Below, one piece after another: positions 36,232 to 44,765 of a stretch of 64,000 nucleotides of DNA. Position numbers and translations under genes: made by a program. The notes below the pieces were generated by a model. It did not search any database. It had not been told where the DNA came from and saw only the letters and a list, made by a program, of their open reading frames with translations. The stretch covers positions 62,001-126,000 of the forward strand of contig JADLAT010000021.1 in assembly GCA_020848095.1 (NCBI GenBank), written 5' to 3'. Origin of the DNA: Alphaproteobacteria bacterium. GTDB taxonomy: Bacteria > Pseudomonadota > Alphaproteobacteria > Micavibrionales > Micavibrionaceae. Position 1 is the first letter of the stretch, and each line of letters opens with the position of its first letter.

Positions 36232-37872
36232 ATGCTAATCGGATACCGGAATTATAGGATAACGCTTTTGACCGTGGTCGTTTTAAAAGCTGTTATTGCG
36301 CTTTTGGTTATAATGAGCAGACTGGAGAAATCCCTGATGCAGCACATGGCATCGTTCAAAGACAAGCTGGCGCTACACCGTTTTATAAAACTGCGCCGCC
36401 GTTATATCTATACCAAAAGTAACAAACTTCGTGCCCGTTACGTTGTGGGCTGTGCTTCTATAGCGATTCTGGCCTTTACCGTTTCCCTGGGCGCCATGAT
36501 TTCCCTCAAGGACCTCTCTGTAAACGATCTTCAGCTTGCCTCTTATAATACGCCCTTTGATCAGGGCGGGGCCGAGAAGATTGCCGATGCAAATGATTCC
36601 TCCTTTAACGCTCCCGATCCCCGGCTGGCCGGCTTTTTACAAAGCGGTATTTCAAGCGGTATGCGCAAGGCCTCAGCCGCCATTCAAAAATCGGAGAAGC
36701 CCCGTTTTCGTGAAGTTGAACTTGGCAAGGGCGATACGGTTGCCGGTCTTTTGCAAAATGCCGGTTTGAGCGGTTCAGACACCTATCATGCGGTGCGGGC
36801 TTTGGGGAAATATCTCGATGTCCGCAAGGTTAAGTCCGGCCAGAAAATAGATCTGCATTTCCGTCCCGGTGATGCGGGGGAGTTACAGCTGGCCCGTATG
36901 GACATGAAGCTTGATCCCGTCCGGGAAGTACGCATCGTGCGCAAGGGGCCGGAGGCTTTTGAAGCGGAGATCGAGGAAAAAGCCCTTGTGCCGCGCACGC
37001 ATGCCCGCAAGGCTAAAATCCAGAGCTCTTTATACGGCTCCGCAGCCAGAGCCTCCATCCCATCCACCATTGTGGAAGAATTGATCCGCGTTTATTCATG
37101 GAATATCGACTTCCAGCGGGATATACAGCCCGGCGATACGCTGGAGGTGCTGTATGAAACACTGGAGACGGAAGATGGCGATTACGCCCGCAACGGCAAT
37201 ATTTTATACGCAAGCCTTAGCGTTGGCGGTAAAAAAATACCGATCTACCGTTATGAAATGCAGGATGGGCGCACCGATTACTTCGGGCCGGACGGCAGCA
37301 GCATCCGTAAAACCCTCATGAAAACACCGATTGACGGCGCGCGGATATCCTCAGGCTTTGGCATGCGCAAGCATCCGGTTCTAGGCTACAGCAAAATGCA
37401 TAAGGGCATGGATTTTGCCGCGCCCACAGGCACGCCTATCTATGCGGCGGGGGATGGCACCGTAGAATATGCCAGCCGTTTCAGCAGCTACGGCAATTAC
37501 ATTCGCATACGGCACAATTCCAAGCTTAAGACCGCTTACGCCCATCTTCACAAAATTCGCTCCGGTGTTACCGTCGGCAGCCGGGTCAAGCAGGGGCAGA
37601 TCATCGGTTATGTCGGCACAACAGGCCGCTCCACCGGGCCGCATCTTCATTACGAAGTCATGGTCAATAACGCCGCTGTGAATCCCACAAGCGTTACCCT
37701 GCCTACGGGTGAGCAATTGCGCGGCGGTGATCTTGATCGTCTCAAAGCCAGAGTTAATAGCATCCGGCAACAATATGTTTCTTTGGTACAAAACACCAAG
37801 CTGGCGCAAAACACCATCGGCACGGATGAGGGCGCGCAGGGCGAAACACAAAGCCGCACCAACATCCATTAA
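36232..37872 (+). CDS. M23-family cell-wall peptidase (LytM domain) with OapA-like N-region
   Basis: A membrane-anchored murein endopeptidase or endopeptidase regulator. After an N-terminal cytosolic part and a membrane segment (VVGCASIAILAFTVSLGAM), there is a LysM-like region (GDTVAGLLQNAGLSGSDTY) and the M23 domain near residues 375-490. Metal ligands are in KHPVLGYSKMHKGMDFAAP (His and Asp) and TGPHLHYEVMVN (HxH), so it should be active. The start at 36232 has AGAAGAG upstream, giving 546 residues; an internal Met at 36313 is an alternative. Short C-terminal extension of unknown role. Confidence 0.88.
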   Translation: MLIGYRNYRITLLTVVVLKAVIALLVIMSRLEKSLMQHMASFKDKLALHRFIKLRRRYIYTKSNKLRARYVVGCASIAILAFTVSLGAMISLKDLSVNDLQLASYNTPFDQGGAEKIADANDSSFNAPDPRLAGFLQSGISSGMRKASAAIQKSEKPRFREVELGKGDTVAGLLQNAGLSGSDTYHAVRALGKYLDVRKVKSGQKIDLHFRPGDAGELQLARMDMKLDPVREVRIVRKGPEAFEAEIEEKALVPRTHARKAKIQSSLYGSAARASIPSTIVEELIRVYSWNIDFQRDIQPGDTLEVLYETLETEDGDYARNGNILYASLSVGGKKIPIYRYEMQDGRTDYFGPDGSSIRKTLMKTPIDGARISSGFGMRKHPVLGYSKMHKGMDFAAPTGTPIYAAGDGTVEYASRFSSYGNYIRIRHNSKLKTAYAHLHKIRSGVTVGSRVKQGQIIGYVGTTGRSTGPHLHYEVMVNNAAVNPTSVTLPTGEQLRGGDLDRLKARVNSIRQQYVSLVQNTKLAQNTIGTDEGAQGETQSRTNIH

Positions 37873-37910
37873 TCGTCTTTAAACTCTTGTTTGAGTGATG
37901 GTGGGCGGGA

Positions 37911-38672
37911 TCAGTTGCGCAGCCTGTAGCCCGTTTTAAAGATCCAGGCGATAATCCCGATACAGATGCCTAAAAAGACCAAAATCATAATCACGCTTAC
38001 GTGCAAACTCACATCCGCGCTTTCATAAAAGCTCCAGCGGAAACCGCTCACCAGATAAACAACGGGGTTGAGCAGCGATATCTTTTGCCAGAATTCGGGC
38101 AGCATATTAATGGAATAAAAGCTTCCGCCCAGAAACGTCAAAGGCGTAATAATCAATAAGGGGATGAGCTGTAATTTCTCAAACCCGTCCGCCCATATCC
38201 CTATAATAAAGCCCAAAAGCGCAAATGTAAGACACGTCATCACCAGAAAAAACGCCATCCAGAACGGATGATGAATCTCCAGAGGCACAAAAAATCCGGC
38301 TGTACACAGCACAATAATCCCGATCATCACGGATTTACTCGCCGCCGCGCCGACATAGCCCACCGCCACTTCGGCGAAAGACAAAGGCGCGGAGAGAATT
38401 TCATAGATCGTCCCGGTGAAGCGCGGAAAATAAATCCCGAAAGACGCGTTTGAAATGCTCTGGCTCAAAACCGTCAGCATGATCAGGCCCGGCACGATAA
38501 AGGCCCCATAGCTCACCCCGTCAATATCGGTGATCTGCGAGCCAATCGCCGAGCCAAAAACGATAAAATACAAAACCGTGGAAATCACCGGCGAAGCCAC
38601 GCTCTGGCCGATCGTCCGAAACGTGCGCGACATTTCAAATTTATAGATAGATGCTATACCCCGATAATTCAT
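37911..38672 (-). CDS. yadH: ABC-2 type transporter permease (YadH-like)
   Basis: The 253-residue membrane subunit has six helices and the ABC-2 motif region [20 protein letters not shown], plus [31 protein letters not shown]. It matches E. coli YadH in length and order. The ATPase gene overlaps it by four bases upstream, making a two-gene exporter. The substrate is unknown. It may move lipids, polysaccharides or drugs. Confidence 0.9.
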   Translation of the reverse strand: MNYRGIASIYKFEMSRTFRTIGQSVASPVISTVLYFIVFGSAIGSQITDIDGVSYGAFIVPGLIMLTVLSQSISNASFGIYFPRFTGTIYEILSAPLSFAEVAVGYVGAAASKSVMIGIIVLCTAGFFVPLEIHHPFWMAFFLVMTCLTFALLGFIIGIWADGFEKLQLIPLLIITPLTFLGGSFYSINMLPEFWQKISLLNPVVYLVSGFRWSFYESADVSLHVSVIMILVFLGICIGIIAWIFKTGYRLRN

Positions 38673-39595
38673 GCCGTCTCCACCAATTGTACAAATATTT
38701 CCTCAAGCGAGCTTTGCCGCGTATTAAAATCTTTGCATTTGATGCCATGCGCCCGCAAACGGTCCAGCAGGGTCACCACGCCGTTATCTTCCTTCGCCGG
38801 GTCGTATGTAAAGATGATCTGCATGTTGTCCGGGCCTAAGCGCAGGCTAAACGTCTCCAGCCCCTCCGGCAGGGCTGCAAGCGGCTTATAAAGGTCCAGC
38901 ACCAGCTCCTTCTTGCCCAGCTTGCGCATAAGGGTTTTCTTATCCTCGGTCAGGATAAGCCGCCCCTTGCTGATAATCCCGATGCGGTCGGCCATTTCCT
39001 CGGCCTCCTCCAGATAATGCGTTGTCAGGATAATGGTCACGCCCGTCTCGCGCAGCTTGCGCACCTGCTCCCACATGGATTTACGCAGCTCAACATCCAC
39101 ACCGGCGGTCGGCTCGTCCAGAAATAAAATATCCGGCTCATGCGAAAGCGCCTTGGCGATCATAACCCGGCGCTTCATCCCGCCGGAGAGCATGCGAATC
39201 TGCGAATCCTTTTTATCCCACAGGGATAGATTTTTTAAAACCTGCTCTATATGGGCCGGGTTGCGCGGCTTGCCGAACAGGCCCCGGCTAAAGGAAACAG
39301 TGTTCCAGACCGTCTCGAACGCATCGGTGGTCAGTTCCTGCGGCACCAGCCCGATAGAGGCCCGCGCCTTGCGATAATCCTTGATATTATCCTGCCCAAA
39401 GACCGCGACATGGCCCTGAGTGGCCTGCACAATGCCGCAGATAATCCCGATCAGGGTCGTCTTCCCCGCGCCATTGGGGCCGAGCAGGGCCAAAATCTCC
39501 CCCTTGGGCACGTCCAGCATAATGTTATCCAGCGCCTGAAAGCCGTTATCGTAAATCTTGCTGACGCCGCGAACGGCAATGGCGGGGGTGGTCAT
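38669..39595 (-). CDS. yadG: ABC transporter ATPase (YadG-like)
   Basis: The 308-residue ATPase from the ATG at 39595, which has AAAGGA upstream; the frame extends 39 codons further without support. Walker A is [14 protein letters not shown], the signature [14 protein letters not shown], Walker [13 protein letters not shown], and the H-loop [10 protein letters not shown]. coli YadG is also 308 residues and aligns closely. A TTGACA at 39655-39660 (minus strand) with a T/A-rich -10 region about 16-18 bases downstream is a plausible promoter. The C-terminal [10 protein letters not shown] resembles YadG. Confidence 0.93.
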   Translation of the reverse strand: MTTPAIAVRGVSKIYDNGFQALDNIMLDVPKGEILALLGPNGAGKTTLIGIICGIVQATQGHVAVFGQDNIKDYRKARASIGLVPQELTTDAFETVWNTVSFSRGLFGKPRNPAHIEQVLKNLSLWDKKDSQIRMLSGGMKRRVMIAKALSHEPDILFLDEPTAGVDVELRKSMWEQVRKLRETGVTIILTTHYLEEAEEMADRIGIISKGRLILTEDKKTLMRKLGKKELVLDLYKPLAALPEGLETFSLRLGPDNMQIIFTYDPAKEDNGVVTLLDRLRAHGIKCKDFNTRQSSLEEIFVQLVETA

Positions 39596-39654
39596 AAATT
39601 TTCCTTTGATGCGCTTTTTGTACTGCCTTCTATAAATAGGGGCGCGGCGCGGCG

Positions 39655-40029
39655 TGTCAATATTTAAACCATACGGACGGCAGAAGGCCCTCCCCCTTAC
39701 GCAGAGGCGCATAAATGCGTTGTCGCCCAGCGCGTGTATTTAGATAATGCGCCGCCCGTCCATATCCTTAACAAATATTTAAAAATAAGTTGTTGAAAGG
39801 CTTTGTATTTTCGTGAAATCTTCATAAATTTTTAACCATTTCCATATTAAGGAAATCTTCATATTCCTGCTCTACACTCAACTTAAATCAGGATTGAGGC
39901 CCAAAAATAAAATAAAAGCGGGCTTTAAAAAAATTCAATCCGGGGCCAATGGGGATTGGTTTTAAATAGAGATTTTCAGGAAAACGGAGACTTCCGCGGC
40001 CCTGAAAAAATTATCAAGGGGACGAAATT
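39655..40029. other. Gene-free gap between yadG and the 279-residue gene
   Basis: No gene is visible in this stretch. The left end holds a TTGACA -35-like site facing yadG. The middle is AT-rich (about 39770-39920), and the right end leads into AAGGGGACGAAATT, the ribosome site of the gene at 40030. I see no RNA gene and no hairpin with a T-run. Confidence 0.6.
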
Positions 40030-40869
40030 ATGGCTTTTGGGCCGAGTGTAAAAGATATGGATTTATCGAAAAAAGGGACCTTGCGTTACCACTGGGGGCA
40101 GGACACCCTTTTTGCGGATATGGAAGAGCGTATCGATCTGGCCGCGGAGACAAAGGAAGCGCCGGTTTCCGATTCGGCGGTTTATGATCTGGCGGATAAG
40201 GCCGGGCATAATTTGCGCAATGAATTTGCCATGGCGCTGCGCTCCGGCAATCTGGGGGAATCTCAGGTCAGTGTGCAAACCTGCGGCGCGGAGAGCGCCA
40301 CCCTGCACGCCACCGCCGAGGATAAAAAACGTAAACAGAGCGAGGAATCCATGCGCTTTGCCCGGTTGATCCACGCCCTGAATGAGCGTATGCGCGTTCT
40401 GGAAAAAGAAATGGCGGATCTGGCGGTTAAATTACGCGCCAAATACGGCGATGATTTCATCGGCGGTATGGCGGCGGCGCATTTATCGGAAGCGGAACTG
40501 GCCGAAGCCAGAACCGAAGAAGATCAATTAAAACGCCTGACAGACAAACTGTTGGAGACGGGCATCGATGGCAAGCTGAAGATTAAAGCTGGATTTGAGA
40601 ATTCGGAAGATGCGCAGTGGTTGATACGGCAGATGGAAAAAGAAACGATCAAACCGATTATAGAAGAATATAACGGCAAAAATTATCTTACCGCTGATGA
40701 ACAAAAGGACTTTGAGTCCAAAATAAGTACCCTAGAATCTTTTGATATATTACACAGTATTAATAAAGTCGACAATATAGAGGCAAAAGAACTCTTATCA
40801 AACCGACATGAACAGAATGACCATGTGCACAACAACATAGCTGGTCTAGGCTCTATGAACGGTTTGTAA
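40030..40869 (+). CDS. Hypothetical coiled-coil protein
   Basis: The 279-residue protein is not a family I know. There is no signal peptide or membrane helix. The start has a strong AAGGGGA site. Residues about 95-180 are highly charged helices with coiled-coil character (EEDQLKRLTDKLLETG). From about base 40600 the coding DNA becomes AT-rich and the sequence more Asn/Lys-rich, which continues into the exported paralogs just downstream (convergent, 1-bp gap). It may be an acquired or rapidly evolving gene. Function unknown. Confidence 0.6.
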   Translation: MAFGPSVKDMDLSKKGTLRYHWGQDTLFADMEERIDLAAETKEAPVSDSAVYDLADKAGHNLRNEFAMALRSGNLGESQVSVQTCGAESATLHATAEDKKRKQSEESMRFARLIHALNERMRVLEKEMADLAVKLRAKYGDDFIGGMAAAHLSEAELAEARTEEDQLKRLTDKLLETGIDGKLKIKAGFENSEDAQWLIRQMEKETIKPIIEEYNGKNYLTADEQKDFESKISTLESFDILHSINKVDNIEAKELLSNRHEQNDHVHNNIAGLGSMNGL

Positions 40870-40870
40870 T

Positions 40871-41377
40871 TTAGTTCTGATTCAAGCCGAGAAGATTTTT
40901 CATCCGTTTATCTGTAACGTTTTTGCTAACTATATTGTCTATATTTTTTACCGCATCCTCTACGCTAAAACGAGGGGTATAGTCATCTCCTACAGCAAAA
41001 GATAGAGAGGCCCCGGGGGCATGAGGAGTGCTAAGAACAAAATACTCTGCATCTTCGCCCCTTTTTTTAAGCCCTGTGACAAATCCTTGGCCGATCTGAT
41101 CAGCCGATATCGCGTTTCCGGGACCGTAATGTACGATGACACCAATACCGCCCGTTCTTAATGAATAGTTGGAGGCATCTTTTGCCAGATCGGCAACACT
41201 GTCATAGTGCGATCCTGCAGAAGAGGCATATGCGACCTGCTGCGGTGGTTGGGCCTGCACATCATTGGCGGCGGCGAAGGGCATGGTCAACATGGCCAGA
41301 CCAGCGGTCGCGCCGATGGCGGCCTTGCGGAAGCTGCTCTGCGCGCTTAACGCTTTCATTGGGCTTGATGCGCTCAT
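40871..41377 (-). CDS. Exported protein of unknown function, twin 1
   Basis: The 168-residue protein has a signal peptide (KAAIGATAGLAMLTMPFAAA, then NDVQA), followed by TGGIGVIVHYGPGNAISAD and GLKKRGEDAEYFVLST, then SLSFAVGDDYTPRFSVED. It is about half identical to its neighbour at 41755. GAGGAG eight bases before the ATG is a strong ribosome site. GATACGTATC, a perfect palindrome, lies upstream at about 41411. I do not recognise the family; a pattern of glycine-led strands suggests a small alpha/beta periplasmic domain. A 63-bp stretch near its 3' end is almost identical in both twins. Confidence 0.72.
   Translation of the reverse strand: MSASSPMKALSAQSSFRKAAIGATAGLAMLTMPFAAANDVQAQPPQQVAYASSAGSHYDSVADLAKDASNYSLRTGGIGVIVHYGPGNAISADQIGQGFVTGLKKRGEDAEYFVLSTPHAPGASLSFAVGDDYTPRFSVEDAVKNIDNIVSKNVTDKRMKNLLGLNQN
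40901..40963. repeat. 63-bp block shared by the twin exported genes (copy 1)
   Basis: This block has 59 of 63 bases identical to 41788-41850, including an uninterrupted run of about 42 bases. It encodes the conserved NIDNIVSKNVTD tail region. The rest of the two genes is far less alike, so this is either very recent duplication or conversion, or a constrained DNA/RNA element. Confidence 0.75.
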
Positions 41378-41754
41378 GATGAAATCTCCTCATAAAATTT
41401 ATTATTGCTACGATACGTATCATTAAACGCAAAAAAAGTCAAGATTGGGCGGTGGCTTTGTTCTTATCCTTGAAATATTGAGTCGTAAAGAGGTTTTTTT
41501 GAGAAATAATCATGCTTTTACCCTGATTCGTGGCAAATAATCATGCGTGTCAATTGTAATGGCGTAATGTGCATAAATGATGCATTTTTGAATCACCACC
41601 CCCACGCATAACCCGCGGGAAACGGCGCAAAAATCGCTTTATAATACGTTTCGTTTATGTGGAATGGGGGGGATGGGAAGAGCCAACGGCTTTTAAAAAT
41701 AAAGGCGGCAAACCCGCCGATTTTCATTCCTTAAGAGTTAAGGGCCTGATGATT
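41378..41754. other. Gene-free 377-bp gap between the twin exported genes
   Basis: No convincing gene. The left end carries the twin 1 promoter region: a minus-strand TTGACT and a GATACGTATC palindrome near 41411. The rest is A/T-rich with no hairpin and T-run. A plus-strand open frame that begins at 41659 overlaps twin 2 and is its antisense shadow. Confidence 0.55.
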
Positions 41755-42246
41755 TTATTTGTAATAACCATGCTCAATAAAATGTCTCATCCGTCTATCT
41801 GTAACGTTTTTGCTAACTATATTGTCTATATTTTTTACGGCCTCTTCTACATTATACCGATTGCTAAAACTCTGCCCCGTAGTAAAGGTAAGAGAGGCAC
41901 CGGGTGCCGCCGTGTGAGTCACAAAATATTCGGCGTTTTCTCCTCTCTTCTGAATTCCTCTAACAAAATTCTGCCCTATCGTATCAGCTGATACCTCATT
42001 TCCGGGACCATAATGTATAACAATACCAATACCGCCCGTTTCTGATGAATATTTTGATGCGTCTTTCAATACACTCTTAATATCATAAGGCTCCTTATAA
42101 GATGAAGACGGAGTGGGAGAGGCCTGCGCACCCTGCTGCGGCTCTTGGGCCTGCACCTCATTGGCGGCGGGGGTGAAAAGCGTAGAAAGCGTTATGGCCG
42201 CCGCTATGCCCATTTTTGCCAGAGGGTTTATTTTGCGCTGTGTCAC
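41755..42246 (-). CDS. Exported protein of unknown function, twin 2
   Basis: The 163-residue paralog of the gene at 40871. It begins with GTG at 42246 (AAGGAG nine bases upstream) and has a signal peptide ending near ANEVQA. The shared signature is TGGIGIVIHYGPGNEVSAD, GIQKRGENAEYFV and the tail VKNIDNIVSKNVTDRRM. TCTACG-N5-CGTAGA, an inverted repeat at 42270-42286, lies between it and its promoter region and could be an operator. The pair is in tandem and likely arose by duplication. The mature N-terminus has a Ser/Pro/Gln linker in both. Function unknown. Confidence 0.72.
   Translation of the reverse strand: MTQRKINPLAKMGIAAAITLSTLFTPAANEVQAQEPQQGAQASPTPSSSYKEPYDIKSVLKDASKYSSETGGIGIVIHYGPGNEVSADTIGQNFVRGIQKRGENAEYFVTHTAAPGASLTFTTGQSFSNRYNVEEAVKNIDNIVSKNVTDRRMRHFIEHGYYK
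41788..41850. repeat. 63-bp block shared by the twin exported genes (copy 2)
   Basis: Partner of 40901-40963, in the same orientation and at the same place in the coding sequence, 59 of 63 identical. The four differences include silent-site and amino-acid changes at the edges. Confidence 0.75.
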
Positions 42247-42371
42247 GGTGGATATCTCCTTATAAATATTCTACGGGCTTCGTAGATGCCTTGTATATGT
42301 TTCGGATTTTCTCCTCTTACCATTTAATATGAAAACAATCAATATAAAACGGCGCGGCAAGCCCGCCCCGC

Positions 42372-42410
42372 AAAAAAATAAGGGCGGCCCGTCGGGACCA
42401 CCCTTATTTT
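42372..42410 (-). terminator. Intrinsic terminator after csbD
   Basis: On the minus strand AAATAAGGG, a GC-rich arm and ...CCCTTATTTTTTT form a long hairpin with a three-base loop (GAC) and a T-run. It ends the PRC-barrel/csbD operon and, being nearly symmetric, may also work on the other strand. Confidence 0.8.
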
Positions 42411-42428
42411 GTGATATCGGCAAAGTCT

Positions 42429-42632
42429 TTAAGCGGCTCTGGATTTTTCCCATTCCTTGACCTGCTTTTCAGCTTCGTCACGGGCTATGCCATAGCTTTC
42501 CTGCACTTTACCGATAAGCTTCGTGCGGTTGCCATTGACCTGATCGAGCTGATCATTTGTCAATTTGCCCCATTGTTTTTGCACTTCGCCGGTCAGTTGT
42601 TTCCAATTGCCTTCGATTATGTCGTTATTCAT
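42429..42632 (-). CDS. CsbD-family general stress protein
   Basis: CsbD-like proteins are small, charged, helical stress proteins controlled by alternative sigma factors. The 67 residues have the repeated family pattern IEGNWKQLTGEVQKQWGKLT and LIGKVQESYGIARDEAEKQV. It lies 43 bp downstream of the PRC-barrel gene on the same strand, and the operon is closed by the terminator at 42372. The EcfG-type promoter at 43613 probably drives both. Confidence 0.93.
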   Translation of the reverse strand: MNNDIIEGNWKQLTGEVQKQWGKLTNDQLDQVNGNRTKLIGKVQESYGIARDEAEKQVKEWEKSRAA

Positions 42633-42675
42633 TTTAATGCTCCTTTTTTAAGTGTTTTTACAAAGTTTTTAGCGC

Positions 42676-43551
42676 TTAGCTCTTGTCGTCAGCCGCTTTC
42701 TTATAGGCTTCAAACTGTGCGGCCTGATTGGCGGTTAATCTGAAGTCATAGCCATCGCCATCTTTCACGAGGTCGGCTGTATCAAAGGCCAGAGCCGCTC
42801 TATCGCCGCCCATGCTCATGATTTTGTTAAAGCCAACGACCAGACGCGTCGCCTTGCCGTTCTGGAAGGTGATGTTGTCGATCTCCGCCAGATTTTTTCC
42901 TGCGGTGTCGACCAGCTGGCCATCCAGCAGCGTATTTACGCTATAGCCATCGGTCGGCATAACGTGAACGTCATCACCCGCGCCGGATTTCTCGTAAGAG
43001 AACTGCATGGCCTGATCGATCATTTCCTCCGTCAGGGGGGAGATAATGTCACCATCGGCGCTGCGTGCCGTTATGACGTTGTAGTCAAAGGCCGCTTTCT
43101 TGCCGAGGCCAAAAAACGCGCCATCGGCCACAACAACCATTTTGGCATTGCCGCTGGAATCCAGCACAATATCATGCACCTTGCCAATGGCTTCGCCTTC
43201 GCGGTTGTAAATGCTTTTACCGATCATGCCCGTCGCAGTGTTACGCATGTCGATGCTGATGGTCGAACTTTCGGTCTTATCGTCTTTATCGATATAGGTG
43301 GCCTTGAAAGATTCATAGGCCTCCTTGGTGGCGTCGGAAACATCCTCAGCGGTATCGGAAACGGCGTCCTTGGTTTTGTTCCAGCCGCGTTTCATGTCTT
43401 CCTTTGTGACAGTGGGCATGTCGTCCTGATTTTGGGTGCGTTCCACTTTCACATCGGCGGCTGTTTTACCGCTGACACTTGTATCTGCAAATGCAGGGGA
43501 AGCGCTCATCAAAGCGATGATGGAAGCGGCACTAAGCAAGGTTCTGGTCAT
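42676..43551 (-). CDS. Exported PRC-barrel domain protein
   Basis: The 291-residue protein has a signal peptide (MTRTLLSAASIIALMSASPAFA) and a helical region KRGWNKTKDAVSDTAEDVSDATKEAYESF, like group 3 LEA stress repeats. Two PRC-barrel units follow: TGMIGKSIYNREGEAIGKV-HDIVLD (about 105-185) and YSVNTLLDGQLVDTAGKNL (about 205-280). PRC barrels in alphaproteobacterial periplasmic proteins are linked to stress and envelope upkeep. It sits at the head of the operon with csbD, with an EcfG-type promoter upstream (GGAAC at 43633, CGTT at 43613). Confidence 0.88.
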   Translation of the reverse strand: MTRTLLSAASIIALMSASPAFADTSVSGKTAADVKVERTQNQDDMPTVTKEDMKRGWNKTKDAVSDTAEDVSDATKEAYESFKATYIDKDDKTESSTISIDMRNTATGMIGKSIYNREGEAIGKVHDIVLDSSGNAKMVVVADGAFFGLGKKAAFDYNVITARSADGDIISPLTEEMIDQAMQFSYEKSGAGDDVHVMPTDGYSVNTLLDGQLVDTAGKNLAEIDNITFQNGKATRLVVGFNKIMSMGGDRAALAFDTADLVKDGDGYDFRLTANQAAQFEAYKKAADDKS

Positions 43552-43612
43552 GATTAATCTCCTTAATTATTTATCAAAATAAAACATCCTCTATCGGTGT
43601 TTCATGCCCGCT

Positions 43613-43637
43613 AACGGGTGGGGCGGGGAATCGTTCC
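43613..43637 (-). promoter_or_regulatory. EcfG-type general-stress promoter
   Basis: On the minus strand GGAAC (43633-43637), 16 bases, then CGTT (43613-43616). This is the consensus of the PhyR-EcfG general stress sigma factor in alphaproteobacteria. It lies about 62 bp before the PRC-barrel start, in front of a stress-type operon. Confidence 0.75.
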
Positions 43638-43673
43638 CTGATTAAATACATCTGATTTTTTACCTGAGCGTTT

Positions 43674-43710
43674 GGGCAAAAAAAGGGACCGGCTTTTAAG
43701 GGCCGGTCCC
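43674..43710 (-). terminator. Intrinsic terminator after the 85-residue gene
   Basis: On the minus strand GGGACCGGC pairs perfectly with GCCGGTCCC (43685-43710), followed by a run of seven T. It ends transcription of the 85-residue gene and keeps it separate from the stress operon to the left. Confidence 0.85.
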
Positions 43711-43771
43711 AAGGTGCAGGGACTTGGGAGATACCCGGGGGCGGGCTTCTCCGTGCAGGAAGCAGGGGAAA

Positions 43772-44029
43772 TTAATGGGTGCGAATATCAACCCGGTCAA
43801 ACGAACCGGCCTTGCGCTCTACCTGTGATTTCAAATCATCCAGATCCACCAGAAGGTCAAGGAGGTAGCTGTCAAAATCGCCATGTCCGTTTTTGTTGTT
43901 TTCGCAGGGGCGGGCGTCAATCACCAGAACATCTTGCTGGGTGTTGTCGTCTCTAAATTCTCTTTTGAGGTACATCTCACTTACCAGTGCGTGGGTAATA
44001 CCTTCTATTTTGTGTGGCATATTATACAT
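43772..44029 (-). CDS. Hypothetical small acidic protein
   Basis: A stand-alone 85-residue gene with an AAGGAG ribosome site nine bases ahead and its own terminator. The sequence is acidic in the middle (DFDSYLLDLLVDLDDLKS) with no signal peptide and no family I recognise. MYNMPHKIEGITHALVSEMY gives a helical start. It is divergent from the DUF2383 gene and lies among stress genes, so a stress role is a guess. Confidence 0.65.
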   Translation of the reverse strand: MYNMPHKIEGITHALVSEMYLKREFRDDNTQQDVLVIDARPCENNKNGHGDFDSYLLDLLVDLDDLKSQVERKAGSFDRVDIRTH

Positions 44030-44166
44030 GTCAAAAACTCCTTGTTTGTTCGTAATGACAAGTTCAATGCTAAGCGGTCAATGTAACCTCAAAATGGCAG
44101 TTGTGTTTCTCTTTTGAAAAAATTTGTATCCGGTTTGTAACAACGGGCGGCCCGTTCATTTTCTCA

Positions 44167-44192
44167 GGAACCAATCGTGTGCAAGGCCCATT
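44167..44192 (+). promoter_or_regulatory. Possible EcfG-type promoter for the DUF2383 gene
   Basis: GGAAC (44167-44171), 17 bases, then CATT, one base off the CGTT consensus. It lies about 50 bp before the ATG of the ferritin-like stress gene, so the position fits. Weaker than the match at 43613. Confidence 0.4.
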
Positions 44193-44239
44193 TACAAAGG
44201 ACATATGTTCAATCAAATGTCTGAAAAAGGAGAAATCTC

Positions 44240-44701
44240 ATGACACAGCCCAGCGTAGAGCAAGAAAATAAAGAATTTGGCAAGCTCATCAATATTAATA
44301 AGGACGCTTGTGAATTCTACGAATCTGCCTGTGAAAAAGCCGAAAGCGCACAGTTGAAAAAAACTTTTCGTGATCTGGAAGATCTGCACAAAAAAGTGGC
44401 TGCCGATCTGCAGCGTCACGTCCGCGCCCATGGTGGCGATTCGAAAGCTGATGAAACTTTCGTGGGGCAGACACAGAAATTCTGGGGCGGGCTTATGGCC
44501 TCCATCAGCAATGACGTGGATGAAACGCTGGTTTCCCATCTTGAGGAAGCCGAGGACCGCTGCCTTAAATCCATGAAGGATGCCATTAATGATGATCGCG
44601 TTACACCGGGGGCCAAAACCTTGCTCATGCAGGAACTGGCTTTGCTGCAAAATAGCCACGATCATATGAAATCTCTGAAAAACTATATGAAAGCCGCCTA
44701 G
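44240..44701 (+). CDS. DUF2383 ferritin-like four-helix protein (PA2169 family)
   Basis: The 153-residue protein is a predicted four-helix bundle. Features include LININKDACEFYESACEKAE, RDLEDLHKKVAADLQRHVRAH and ISNDVDETLVSHLEEAEDRCLKS, with spaced Glu and His that could bind iron. It resembles the DUF2383/PA2169 group, which is often linked to stress operons. The ATG has AAAAAGGAG upstream. The neighbours (CsbD, PRC-barrel) support stress use. The hairpin at 44730 follows the stop. Confidence 0.88.
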   Translation: MTQPSVEQENKEFGKLININKDACEFYESACEKAESAQLKKTFRDLEDLHKKVAADLQRHVRAHGGDSKADETFVGQTQKFWGGLMASISNDVDETLVSHLEEAEDRCLKSMKDAINDDRVTPGAKTLLMQELALLQNSHDHMKSLKNYMKAA

Positions 44702-44729
44702 GGTTTCACGTTGTTTTTTGCCATCGAAG

Positions 44730-44765
44730 CGCCGGATCTTTATTCACTTAAAGGCCCGGCGTTTT
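44730..44765 (+). terminator. Probable intrinsic terminator after the DUF2383 gene
   Basis: CGCCGG pairs with CCGGCG, with a second stem CTTTA/TAAAG inside the loop, followed by TTTT. It lies within the last bases of the convergent 572-residue gene, so the two ends overlap in function. Confidence 0.55.

Noticed and set aside
41659..41991. Plus-strand open frame of 110 codons in the gap between the twin genes
   Set aside because: Half of it is antisense to twin 2, whose signal peptide, motifs and ribosome site are clear.
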